64,000 nt of DNA from Indolivaga capnocytophagoides DSM 22835 (GTDB lineage Bacteria; Bacteroidota; Bacteroidia; Bacteroidales; Dysgonomonadaceae): the NCBI RefSeq assembly GCF_000426485.1, contig NZ_AUFL01000012.1:1-64000 (forward strand). Direction: 5' to 3'. The position numbers and the translations under genes were made by a program. The notes under the pieces are model-generated. The model was not told where the DNA came from. It saw only the letters and a list, made by a program, of their open reading frames with translations, and made no database searches. Below are positions 54,297 to 62,545 of the stretch, in pieces. Within the stretch, counting starts at the first letter, position 1; each line of letters begins with the position of its first letter.

Positions 54297-55361
54297 ATGA
54301 GACGACTACCTATTTATTTTCTGATAGATGTATCCGAATCGATGATCGGAGAACCTCTTACTCACGTACAGAATGGAGTTGAAACTATCATTCGAGAGCT
54401 TCGGACAGATCCTTATGCCCTCGAAACCGTATATTTATCTATTATAGCCTTTGCTGGAAAGGCAAAGAAATTATGCTCAATGCAGGAGTTATCGAACTTC
54501 TACCCTCCCCGATTACCTATTGGCGGGGGAACGTCTTTAGGGAATGCGCTTCTCTTTCTGATGAATGATATGGATGCTGCCATACAAAGGACAACAACCG
54601 AAACAAAAGGAGATTGGAAACCTATTGTTTTTCTCTTTACAGACGGAGCACCCACAGATGATACCAAAGCTGCATTTGAAAGATGGAACAGTAAATACCG
54701 CAGTAAAGCCAATCTTATAGCCATTGCTATGGGAGACAATATGGATACATCGGTTCTCAAAGAGATAACCGAAAATGTACTGCAATTGAAGGATACGGAC
54801 GAAGTATCGTTCAAAGCCTTTTTCAAATGGGTAACTGCGTCCATTAAAACCACCAGCGTAAGTGTAAGCAGCTTAAACAGTGATGACCTGAAACTGGCTC
54901 CGCTTACAGACGATTTCCTTACCAAGATAGAGAAGGAAATGAATATACCTATAAAAGTAGATGAAAATTTTGCCGTTATTCTGGGAAAATGCCAGAATAC
55001 AAAACAACCTTATCTGCTTAAATATCAAAAGAGAATCGACAGAAATGATTTTTCGCACATGACCTCAGCAGGAGGACGGCACTTTAAATTTGTCGGTGGT
55101 TATCCTATTGACAATTCTTACTTCGAAATGGTAGATGGATATGGAGACGGAAACCTCAGCGGAAAACGTATCAATACGAGTGAACTAATCGGATTTCCTT
55201 CGTGTCCCTGTTGTGCCAATCAAGTAGCTATAGGGCTTTGTATGTGTGGCAATATTATGTGCGTAGGACATGAGCAGAACAGCATCTGCCCGTGGTGTGG
55301 TATGCAGCTGTCGTTCCGTGAATCGGGAGGAGGAATGGATATCGGACGCACCAGAGGATAA
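54297..55361 (+). CDS. VWA domain protein 3 with C-terminal zinc ribbon (TerY-C)
   Basis: This 354-aa protein starts with a VWA domain (1-200) whose MIDAS reads DVSES, a Thr in GGGTSLGNAL and FTDGAPTD. A middle domain (about 205-295) resembles the TerY-C extension. The C-terminus holds a cysteine-rich ribbon, FPSCPCCANQVAIGLCMCG then CPWC, which would bind zinc. It lacks the proline tail of VWA 1 and 2. It is 36 bases before the PP2C gene. TerY proteins with such ribbons are the receptor partners of the phosphatase and kinase in Ter loci. Confidence 0.9.
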   Translation: MRRLPIYFLIDVSESMIGEPLTHVQNGVETIIRELRTDPYALETVYLSIIAFAGKAKKLCSMQELSNFYPPRLPIGGGTSLGNALLFLMNDMDAAIQRTTTETKGDWKPIVFLFTDGAPTDDTKAAFERWNSKYRSKANLIAIAMGDNMDTSVLKEITENVLQLKDTDEVSFKAFFKWVTASIKTTSVSVSSLNSDDLKLAPLTDDFLTKIEKEMNIPIKVDENFAVILGKCQNTKQPYLLKYQKRIDRNDFSHMTSAGGRHFKFVGGYPIDNSYFEMVDGYGDGNLSGKRINTSELIGFPSCPCCANQVAIGLCMCGNIMCVGHEQNSICPWCGMQLSFRESGGGMDIGRTRG

Positions 55362-55397
55362 AGCGTACCTTTTTATAAAAGAGATAACCAGTAAGTT

Positions 55398-56915
55398 ATG
55401 GATTTTGACAAAATATTACCCTACTTCGAAAACTCATCTGAGAATGAAGAATTACTGCGTCAATTCTTCGATTCGGAAGAAATTAAGAACTTCCTTTCTG
55501 AGAAATGGGATGAATTTCGGAAGGATGATGCACCTGCACCCGAAATACCGAGTATAAACCCCGAAACACCTATTGATGATATGCCTTTTATACCCCTCAT
55601 ACCCGATGACGAGGAAACTAAAGCTCGTTATCAACCGTCTTTCCAAGAAGAGAAATACGAGACTATCAACCGTCAGTTGCAAAATGTACATATACAATTC
55701 AATAATGGTAAAGTAAATCAGCCATACCAGATGTTATTCGATTTTACGGAATTGAACATTCCCGGTATAGAGCAATTCGAATTTGTAGGACTGGAGGAAA
55801 CCGGACTGAGATTCAATACTTCAACCGATATGATAGAGGGTACACCTTCGGTATCGGGAGACTTCAAAATTAGATTATCTTGTTACCCTGTAGGCTGGCA
55901 GGAAGGAGAACCTGTTTTCGAGAAAAAGATTACACTGATTATCAATCCCGATCCCCGTGCTTTGTGGAACAATATCCCGACACCGGAAGATATTACCTAT
56001 TATAAGCCTGACTCGGACTGCGAATATGTGACAGTGAAAAAGTCGAAAGGCTTTCTTGGTATAAGCAGTCACGAAAAAAAAGACATTGTTGCTGCCAGCC
56101 AGCGAGGTCGCTCTCATGCTCACGAAGGAAAAGCAAGGGACGATGATTTCAGTATACTACACAACGAAGAGTCAGATTGGTATGTTACTGTTGTTGCGGA
56201 TGGAGCAGGCTCTGCCCAATTTTCCCGAAAAGGATCGGAGATAGCATGCACTACAGTATCGGACATTAGCAATATACATCTGGCAAAATACAATAAAGAA
56301 ATAGACGAACTTGTTAAAGATTTTCAGAAAGAGAATTCGGAGATCAAACGAAAAAAGCTGGGAGACGCACTTTACAACATACTAGGTGCAGCCGTTTTCA
56401 AAGCATATAAAAATATCGAGCAAGAAGCTGTAGAGAATAACAATCAGATAAAAGATTATGCTACTACCCTATTGGCTGCTGTTGCTAAGAAATATAAATT
56501 CGGATGGTTCGTTGCAACTTTCTGGGTGGGAGACGGAGGTATTGCCCTGTATAATAAAGAAACAGGATTCGTAAAAGTAATGGGAGACCCCGATGGAGGA
56601 GACTTTGCAGGACAGACACGATTTCTTACGATGGGAGAAGTGATGCAGCCTGCCGAAATATACAAACGGCTGCGATTCGAAATTATCGAAGATTTTACCG
56701 CACTCGTTTTAATGACAGACGGTGTAACCGATCCCAAATTCGAAACTGATGCTAATTTGCAAAGAATTGAGAAATGGAACAATTTGTGGGAAGATATCAC
56801 ATCTTCCGTAGAATTGACCGATGACAACGAAAATGCGGCACCTCAATTATTGAAGTGGCTCGATTTCTGGTCTCCCGGCAATCATGACGATCGTACCATA
56901 GCTATTATTTATTAG
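55398..56915 (+). CDS. PP2C-type Ser/Thr phosphatase with Ig-like region
   Basis: This 505-aa protein has three parts. The acidic N-terminus (1-85, rich in Asp, Glu, Pro) may be flexible. Residues about 90-180 read like a putative Ig (He_PIG) domain: GLEETGLRFNTSTDMIEGTP followed by SVSGDFKIRLSC. The C-terminal half is a PP2C phosphatase with metal-binding motifs RDDDFSI, VVADGAGSA, LMTDGVTD and HDDRTIAI. It should remove phosphates placed by the partner kinase. It directly follows the zinc-ribbon VWA gene. The Ig assignment is by eye. Confidence 0.9.
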   Translation: MDFDKILPYFENSSENEELLRQFFDSEEIKNFLSEKWDEFRKDDAPAPEIPSINPETPIDDMPFIPLIPDDEETKARYQPSFQEEKYETINRQLQNVHIQFNNGKVNQPYQMLFDFTELNIPGIEQFEFVGLEETGLRFNTSTDMIEGTPSVSGDFKIRLSCYPVGWQEGEPVFEKKITLIINPDPRALWNNIPTPEDITYYKPDSDCEYVTVKKSKGFLGISSHEKKDIVAASQRGRSHAHEGKARDDDFSILHNEESDWYVTVVADGAGSAQFSRKGSEIACTTVSDISNIHLAKYNKEIDELVKDFQKENSEIKRKKLGDALYNILGAAVFKAYKNIEQEAVENNNQIKDYATTLLAAVAKKYKFGWFVATFWVGDGGIALYNKETGFVKVMGDPDGGDFAGQTRFLTMGEVMQPAEIYKRLRFEIIEDFTALVLMTDGVTDPKFETDANLQRIEKWNNLWEDITSSVELTDDNENAAPQLLKWLDFWSPGNHDDRTIAIIY

Positions 56916-56961
56916 ACACAACAAAACAACTCGCTGTTACTTATTTTATCTATAGAGATAA

Positions 56962-56989
56962 GATCAGTTAACAGTGATCAGTTAACAGT
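56962..56989 (+). repeat. Tandem 14-base repeat
   Basis: GATCAGTTAACAGT occurs twice back to back after the phosphatase gene, 15 bases before the first 42-base direct repeat. Confidence 0.8.
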
Positions 56990-57004
56990 GAAAAAAGTGA
57001 CATC

Positions 57005-57047
57005 AAAAAGTGTACATAAAAGCTGTTACTTTTGTAACTTTTTTTAA
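57005..57047 (+). repeat. Direct repeat R1 flanking the insert
   Basis: AAAAAGTGTACATAAAAGC followed by TGTTACTTTTGTAACTTTTT. It contains the small palindrome GTTAC-TTTT-GTAAC and a -7-like TACTTTTG (57027-57034). R2 at 57594 differs by about two bases. Confidence 0.75.
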
Positions 57048-57593
57048 TAATTAGTAATAATGTCAATGAGTAGCTGGATTGATAAAAACGTTATTTTATA
57101 CTCTCAGGTTTAGCTATTTACTAACGCAGCCTCCCGGCTTTGTTTTTCATTTTGGCTTGATGCAAAACGAAACAAAAGATCAAGACTGCGTCTCCAACCC
57201 GACCCGCTGAGCTCTCGAAAGCTAAGACAAATAAACATGATTATCGCTGATATCTATCTGTCTTTTAACGCTTTCTTCGTGCAGCGGGTACCCCGGGCTT
57301 CCGCCGAGGTCGAAAACCTGACGGACGAGGAGGCTTGCGCCGGCGAAATCGTGCGTCAGCCGGGGTGCATACAGAGGTGAAGCCGTAATCTGACCAGTGA
57401 AACGGGCGTTTAAACTAAATGCTGTCTGAGCTCGCAGAGCGAGTTTTATTTAGTTTCGCCCATGAACGTTGTCAGATAGGCAGAGCCTCGAAGCGCCAAA
57501 GACCTTTTGGTTCCTTTTGGGGCTTTGGCCAAAAGGAATACAAGCAATCTTTGATTGCGCGTAGAAGTTACAAGAGAGAAAAAGTTACAGATG
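57048..57593. mobile_element. GC-rich insert between direct repeats (possible mobile element)
   Basis: This 546-base segment differs from its surroundings: its core (57270-57390) is very GC-rich in an AT-rich region. It contains structured sequence, including AAACTAAAT...ATTTAGTTT arms around GCTCGCAGAGCGAG near 57412-57458, and a short 47-codon frame (57237-57380) of doubtful meaning. It has no transposase. It sits between two 42-base direct repeats. It may be a non-autonomous mobile element or an RNA element. Confidence 0.45.
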
Positions 57594-57636
57594 AAAAGTG
57601 TACATAAAAGCTGTTACCTTTGTAACCTTTTTTTAA
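57594..57636 (+). repeat. Direct repeat R2 with promoter-like core
   Basis: AAAAGTGTACATAAAAGCTG followed by TTACCTTTGTAACC and a T run matches R1. TACCTTTG (57615-57622) could be the -7 box for the kinase gene about 107 bases downstream. Confidence 0.75.
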
Positions 57637-57728
57637 CAATGATCGATAAACAATAAGGAGTTCTCAATTGATAACTGTTGACTGACAAAAACTAAAATGC
57701 AAAAAAGCAATATATTTATCAAGATATA

Positions 57729-59228
57729 ATGAGCAATAAAACAATTACACTGAAAGCAAGCGACGGCTCTACAGTCGAATTTGTTGACGAAATTATCGGT
57801 TCGGGTGGAATGAAAGATGTTTATTTCAGCCCGGATAAATCATATGTAGTGGGATTTTTTCGAGATAAGCAGGATTTCAACGCTAAAGACCGACTGCAAA
57901 CCATCACCGGAATTTATCGAGAACGGATTTTTTCCCAGCAAGGCGGAGATTATTGGAAAGACCTTTTTTGCTGGCCTACCAAAATGGTTGAATATAAAGG
58001 TAAACTGGGATTAGTCTGCCCTACTTATCAACCCGATTTCTTCTTTAAATACGGATCTGTCAATAATGACTTTCTGGGAATCAAAGGAAAAGAAAAAGAG
58101 GGTAAATGGTTTGCTTCCGCCAAAAATCAAAATCGTTTCCTTGCTGCCGAAGAACGAGGAGACTGGTTTAAATACATCCAGATATGTATCCGTATAAGCC
58201 GTGCCGTAAAACGAATGCACGCCGCAGGGCTGGCTCACTCCGACCTTTCCTACAAAAATGTACTGATAGACCCTACCTCCGGACGTGCAGCCATTATAGA
58301 TATAGATGGTCTGGTCGTTCCCGGAAAGTTTGCGCCTGATGTACTCGGAACTCCGGATTTCATTGCTCCGGAAGTAATCATGACTAAGCACCTCAAAATG
58401 GACGATCCAAATCGTAAGCTGCCCAATATACTGACCGACAGACACGCTTTGGCTGTAATGATCTATATGTACCTGCTGTATAGGCACCCTTTGAGAGGAG
58501 GAAAAGTAAACGCAATGGAAGCTGGTAAAGACGAAGAACTGTCGATGGGTGAAAAAGCCTTGTTTATAGAACATCCAACCGATACATCAAATAGAGTAAA
58601 AGTATCTCAACTACAACCTAGTCAATTGCCGCAGGCTGATCCTGCGAAAATACCTTATACTGTTTGTGGACCTTACTTAAAGGAATTATTTGATAGAGCT
58701 TTTATAGATGGATTACATAACCCGAACTTACGCCCAACCGCTAACGAATGGGAAGACGCCTTACTGAAAACTGTCGATCTGGTTCAGCCCTGCCAAAATC
58801 CGAAATGCTGGCACAAATGGTTCGTTTTCGATAATACAACCAGGCCCCGATGCCCGTTCTGCGAAACAGATTACAAAGGACAATTACCCGTCTTAAATTT
58901 ATATTCGCCCCGTCATCAGGGAACATTTACGCCCGATAATTATCGCCTGATGGTTTATAATAACCAATATCTTTACCCTTGGCATGTCAATCGCCATATC
59001 TGGCCGAACGAACGGCTGTCGGATGAAGACAAAAAGCCTGTCGGATACTTTGTATTTCATCAAAATAAATGGCTTCTTGTCAACCAACGGCTGACAGATC
59101 TTGAGGATAAAACCGAAGGTAAGAAAATAGGCATAAATGAAGCTGTCGAATTAACCGATAACAAGCAAATACTTTTGTCTAAAGAAGACGATGGCAGGCT
59201 GGTTGTCGTACAGATTGTAAACAATTAA
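57729..59228 (+). CDS. Atypical Ser/Thr kinase with C-terminal zinc ribbon (Ter locus)
   Basis: This 499-aa protein has an N-terminal kinase domain with glycine loop IGSGGMKDVY (23-32), catalytic loop HSDLSYKNVL (Asp172, Asn177), a DID motif (191-193) where DFG is expected, and an APE equivalent (FIAPEV). The usual VAIK lysine is not obvious: the strand reads SYVVGFFR. After about 355 comes a zinc ribbon (CQNPKCWHKWF, then CPFC) and a beta-rich C-terminal domain ending LVVVQIVNN. It is the kinase of the VWA-phosphatase-kinase set. The insert upstream separates it from the phosphatase gene. Confidence 0.88.
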   Translation: MSNKTITLKASDGSTVEFVDEIIGSGGMKDVYFSPDKSYVVGFFRDKQDFNAKDRLQTITGIYRERIFSQQGGDYWKDLFCWPTKMVEYKGKLGLVCPTYQPDFFFKYGSVNNDFLGIKGKEKEGKWFASAKNQNRFLAAEERGDWFKYIQICIRISRAVKRMHAAGLAHSDLSYKNVLIDPTSGRAAIIDIDGLVVPGKFAPDVLGTPDFIAPEVIMTKHLKMDDPNRKLPNILTDRHALAVMIYMYLLYRHPLRGGKVNAMEAGKDEELSMGEKALFIEHPTDTSNRVKVSQLQPSQLPQADPAKIPYTVCGPYLKELFDRAFIDGLHNPNLRPTANEWEDALLKTVDLVQPCQNPKCWHKWFVFDNTTRPRCPFCETDYKGQLPVLNLYSPRHQGTFTPDNYRLMVYNNQYLYPWHVNRHIWPNERLSDEDKKPVGYFVFHQNKWLLVNQRLTDLEDKTEGKKIGINEAVELTDNKQILLSKEDDGRLVVVQIVNN

Positions 59229-59241
59229 GGTCTCAGACCTT
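59227..59241. repeat. AAGGTCTSAGACCTT palindrome copy
   Basis: AAGGTCTCAGACCTT overlaps the last two bases of the kinase stop codon and is followed by a T run, so it may act as a terminator for the Ter operon. Confidence 0.55.
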
Positions 59242-59333
59242 TTTTCAAAGAACAAGCTCGGATTTCCTTATAAATTTAAGCTAAACTACAGGGTTTAGCA
59301 GAACAGGATAAACCGAATATTAAACTAAAAGGC

Positions 59334-59341
59334 TATATTTG
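59334..59341 (+). promoter_or_regulatory. -7 box upstream of the cyclophilin gene
   Basis: TATATTTG fits TAnnTTTG and lies 43 bases before the ATG at 59385. Confidence 0.5.
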
Positions 59342-59384
59342 TATCGCAATTTTTTACAGGATAACCCATCTCAATCCCGAGAAT

Positions 59385-60209
59385 ATGAAAAAGATATTTC
59401 TACTACTTATACTTATTTTAACAATGACCACCAATAGCGCACATTCGCAGGAAAAGGATTCTCTCGTTTTGATAACAACGGAATTCGGTAATATAAAGCT
59501 GAAACTATATGATGATACTCCTTTGCATAAGGAAAACTTCAAAAAACTGATTACTGAAGGTTTTTATAAAGATTTGCTCTTTCATCGTGTTATCAAGAAT
59601 TTTATGATACAAGGCGGTGACCCTAATTCACGTAATGCTTCAGATACAACAGCATTGGGCAGCGGAGATCTGGGATATACAATTCCTGCCGAAATAAAAT
59701 TTCCTAAACATTTCAACAAAAGAGGAGCTTTGGCCGCTGCCCGCACAGGAAATGACAGCAACCCCGAAAAAGAATCATCAGCCAGCCAGTTCTATATAGT
59801 TACAGGTAAAACTTATTCGGAAAAAGAACTGAACAAAATTGAAACAGAGCGTGTAGAACGTCAGGTTCAAGCACTTTACAATAATCTTCAGGCAGACAAC
59901 AAAGCTAAGATTAAAGAGTTTTACAGCAGCGGAGACAGAGACGGATTAGCGGCTTTCCGGCAAGGATTGTACGCCCAGTCTCAGGAAACAGCAAAAACGG
60001 ATTCAACACTGGTATTCTCTCCGGAACAACGCCTTGCTTATACCAAAGAAGGTGGAGCCATGCATCTTGATGGGGAATATACTGTCTTTGGAGAAGTAGT
60101 TGAAGGTATGGATGTTATAGAAAAGATTCAGCAAGCCAAAACTGACAAAAAGGATCGTCCGATAAAGGATATTAAGATGGATATTACTTTGATCCCTGCC
60201 AATAATTAA
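59385..60209 (+). CDS. Periplasmic peptidyl-prolyl isomerase, cyclophilin type
   Basis: This 274-aa enzyme has a signal peptide (about 1-21, ending SAHSQ) and therefore acts outside the cytoplasm, catalysing proline cis-trans isomerisation. The cyclophilin core is split: FHRVIKNFMIQGGDPNSRN and GALAAARTGNDSNPEKESSASQFYIVTGK in the first half, then an 80-residue helical insert (about 145-220), then MHLDGEYTVFGEVVEGMDVIEKI. Such inserts are usual in Bacteroidota cyclophilins. It stands alone between two terminator-like sequences. Confidence 0.93.
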   Translation: MKKIFLLLILILTMTTNSAHSQEKDSLVLITTEFGNIKLKLYDDTPLHKENFKKLITEGFYKDLLFHRVIKNFMIQGGDPNSRNASDTTALGSGDLGYTIPAEIKFPKHFNKRGALAAARTGNDSNPEKESSASQFYIVTGKTYSEKELNKIETERVERQVQALYNNLQADNKAKIKEFYSSGDRDGLAAFRQGLYAQSQETAKTDSTLVFSPEQRLAYTKEGGAMHLDGEYTVFGEVVEGMDVIEKIQQAKTDKKDRPIKDIKMDITLIPANN

Positions 60210-60275
60210 AACGAGTTAATTATCAGCATATAATTCAGATAAGAAAGAGACAAACATAAAACTCTCAATATAGTT

Positions 60276-60301
60276 ATCCCCTATATACATTTATAGGGGA
60301 T
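60276..60301 (+). terminator. Terminator after the cyclophilin gene
   Basis: ATCCCCTATA and TATAGGGGAT enclose TACATT, followed by ATTTATTGT. Confidence 0.75.
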
Positions 60302-60349
60302 ATTTATTGTCTATCTACAATTTTGATAAGTTCATATTACAAAATTACA

Positions 60350-60357
60350 TATCTTTG
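60350..60357 (+). promoter_or_regulatory. -7 box upstream of the flavoprotein gene
   Basis: TATCTTTG lies 30 bases before the ATG at 60388. A TTTTG sits about 24 bases further upstream (60321-60325), slightly longer than the usual spacing. Confidence 0.5.
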
Positions 60358-60387
60358 TAAACTTGAACAAGAATTATCAACACATCA

Positions 60388-61746
60388 ATGGAAGTGAATC
60401 AGGATCAACAAAAAGGAACATTAGCTGCACTAGCCGAATTACACGTCGGTTATACAATGAAAGAAGCAATAGATGAAGCAAAACGCTGCCTCAATTGCAA
60501 GAATCCTCTCTGCGTTCAGGGATGTCCCATCGATCATAAAATACCGGAATGGATACATCAGCTATCTAAAGGAAACATAGGCGGTGCAATGGAGTTACTG
60601 AACGAGAAAAGTAACCTGCCTGCTATTTGCGGACGTGTCTGTCCTCACGAGAAACAATGCGAAGGACACTGCATCCTCAACAAAAAGGGTAACCCTGTAC
60701 GAGTAGGAAAACTCGAACGTTTTATTGCCGACTTCGACAGTGAAATGGGGCTAACGAAAGAGCGACTGAAGCCAAAAACCAGAGGTAAAGTTGCAGTGAT
60801 AGGTTCGGGACCTGCCGGACTGACTGTTGCCGGAGACCTTGCTCGGGATGGCTTTAATGTGACTGTTTTCGAAAGCCAGAAAGAACCGGGAGGTGTACTA
60901 CTGTACGGCATACCTGAGTATCGCCTGCCAAATGAAATTACACGTCGTGAAGTTAAAAAGATAGAAGCTCTGGGCGTTACATTCCGTAATAGCTGTATTG
61001 TAGGCGAAAGTATCACTGTAGATGCCATGTTCAGCGATGAAGATTTCGATGCTGTCTTTATAGGCTCAGGAACAGCTCTGCCGCAATCACTTAAAATAAC
61101 AGGCGACAACTTATACGGTGTTGCTCAATCTGCTTATTTCCTGCGGATGGTCAGTTTATTCGCCAGTGATGATATTCCCAGAACCGATGTACCCCTTAAG
61201 GCAAAAGAGAAGGTAGCTGTAATCGGAGCGGGAAATGTAGCCATGGACACTGCACGTACAGCCTTACGGATGGGGGCAGAAAGTGTAACTCTCATATATC
61301 GCCGGAAAGAAGAAGATATGCCTGCCCTAAGATCCGAGTTTCTGGAAGCTCAGAAAGAAGGTGTACAATTCCTGTGGGAAGCTAATACTCAGGAACTGAT
61401 AGGCGAAGAGGTTAACGGTAAACAAAAACTGGTCAGAATGCGTATTGCAACTCCCGATGGAGAAATAACCATTCCTATGGACAGGGTATATATGGCTGTC
61501 GGCTCTAAGCCTGCTAACCGTATTGTATCTACATCATTGGGAATAGAAGTTAATGACAAAGGCTATATCACAACATCCGAACACCCTTACGGCATGACTA
61601 CCAGAAGGGGAGTTTTTGCAGGTGGAGATGTCGTGCATACCCCTCAAACTGTAGTGCTTGCCATGCGGGAAGCCAAGAAAGTGGCTGTCGGTATTGCACA
61701 GTATGTTGATGCCATGAAACTATTAGGTGTGAAAAATTATGACTGA
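60388..61746 (+). CDS. Glutamate synthase small-subunit-like NAD(P)H oxidoreductase
   Basis: This 452-aa flavoprotein resembles the GltD/sulfide dehydrogenase (SudA/NfnB) group. An N-terminal iron-sulfur region has Cys34, 37, 42, 46 (CLNCKNPLCVQGC) and Cys81, 85, 91, 95 (CGRVCPHEKQCEGHC). FAD (GSGPAG, 139-144) and NAD(P) (GAGNVA, about 283-288) dinucleotide folds follow. GltD normally pairs with GltB, and SudA with SudB; neither is adjacent, so the physiological partner is open. It overlaps the next gene by eight bases. Confidence 0.85.
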   Translation: MEVNQDQQKGTLAALAELHVGYTMKEAIDEAKRCLNCKNPLCVQGCPIDHKIPEWIHQLSKGNIGGAMELLNEKSNLPAICGRVCPHEKQCEGHCILNKKGNPVRVGKLERFIADFDSEMGLTKERLKPKTRGKVAVIGSGPAGLTVAGDLARDGFNVTVFESQKEPGGVLLYGIPEYRLPNEITRREVKKIEALGVTFRNSCIVGESITVDAMFSDEDFDAVFIGSGTALPQSLKITGDNLYGVAQSAYFLRMVSLFASDDIPRTDVPLKAKEKVAVIGAGNVAMDTARTALRMGAESVTLIYRRKEEDMPALRSEFLEAQKEGVQFLWEANTQELIGEEVNGKQKLVRMRIATPDGEITIPMDRVYMAVGSKPANRIVSTSLGIEVNDKGYITTSEHPYGMTTRRGVFAGGDVVHTPQTVVLAMREAKKVAVGIAQYVDAMKLLGVKNYD

Positions 61747-62401
61747 AAACAACAAAACCGCAATATTGTTGGGAGCCTCCGGATTAGTCGGAGGCTTTCT
61801 GCTCGATATGCTTCTCGACTGCGGAACATACAATCATGTACTGATCTTTGTGCGTAAACCTCTGGGTAAAGAACATCCTATACTTACCGAATATGTTATT
61901 GACTTTGACGATCCTCAAAGTTACAAAGACTTGGTAAAAGGAGATGACCTCTTTTGCTGCTTAGGTACAACCATAAAGAAAGCAGGTTCTCAGGCAGCCT
62001 TTCGTAAAGTAGATTATGAATACCCTATCACTTTCGCAGAGATAGCCAAAGAGAACGGAATAAAGCAGTACCTGATAATTACCGCTATTGGTGCAAATGC
62101 TCAATCTTCGGTGTTCTATACCAGAACCAAAGGCGAGTGCGAAAACTCAATCAAGGCATTGGGTTTACCATCGGTAAAGATATTCCGTCCGTCACTACTC
62201 ACTGGCAACAGGAAAGAGTTTAGGTTAGGTGAAAAGCTATCGACTTATGTCATGAAGGCTTTCTCATTCTTCATGACTGGCAAATGGAAGAAATATCGTC
62301 CTGTAGAATGCCGGCAGGTAGCCAAAGCTATGTTATGCTCGGCAAATCAAGAGTCAGCGGGAGTTTCGATATTCGAATCCGATCAGATACAAGCCTTTTA
62401 A
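61739..62401 (+). CDS. NAD(P)-binding SDR-like protein (HTATIP2/YwnB-like)
   Basis: This 220-aa protein has an N-terminal Rossmann loop GASGLVGG (12-19) and an SDR-like core: DLFCCLGTTIKKAGSQAAFRKVDYEYP. The rest resembles atypical short-chain dehydrogenases of the HTATIP2/oxidoreductase type (YLIITAIGANAQSSVFYTRTKGECENSIKALGLPSVKIFRPSLLTG). The ATG at 61739 overlaps the preceding stop by eight bases, so translation is coupled. Substrate unknown. Confidence 0.87.
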   Translation: MTENNKTAILLGASGLVGGFLLDMLLDCGTYNHVLIFVRKPLGKEHPILTEYVIDFDDPQSYKDLVKGDDLFCCLGTTIKKAGSQAAFRKVDYEYPITFAEIAKENGIKQYLIITAIGANAQSSVFYTRTKGECENSIKALGLPSVKIFRPSLLTGNRKEFRLGEKLSTYVMKAFSFFMTGKWKKYRPVECRQVAKAMLCSANQESAGVSIFESDQIQAF

Positions 62402-62491
62402 GGTCACAGACCTTTTTATTTACTTTGCAAGTATAAAAAGAACAGCCTATTATTACTTAAAAACACATCATTAAATACTTTCTATTCCTTA
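62400..62491 (+). repeat. AAGGTCTSAGACCTT element, long form
   Basis: AAGGTCACAGACCTTTTTATT overlaps the previous stop codon, followed by TTTGCAAGTATAAAAAGAAC and ending ACATCATTAAATACTTTCT. It matches the copy at 50679 nearly end to end. hisS lies immediately downstream. Confidence 0.65.
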
Positions 62492-62507
62492 CTTAGCACA
62501 ATTTACT

Positions 62508-62515
62508 TACCTTTG
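62508..62515 (+). promoter_or_regulatory. -7 box of hisS
   Basis: TACCTTTG lies 30 bases before the ATG at 62546. This placement supports that ATG; an in-frame TTG at 62513 lies inside the box and would make no sense as a start. Confidence 0.55.
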
Positions 62516-62545
62516 TACTTGCTAAAAATTAAGAATAATAATACG

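Noticed and set aside
57419-57607. 62-codon frame in the GC-rich insert
   Set aside because: It follows hairpin sequence and ends in the R2 repeat; no protein-like pattern.
58011-58574. 187-codon frame opposite the kinase gene
   Set aside because: Antisense shadow; the kinase motifs on the plus strand are unambiguous.
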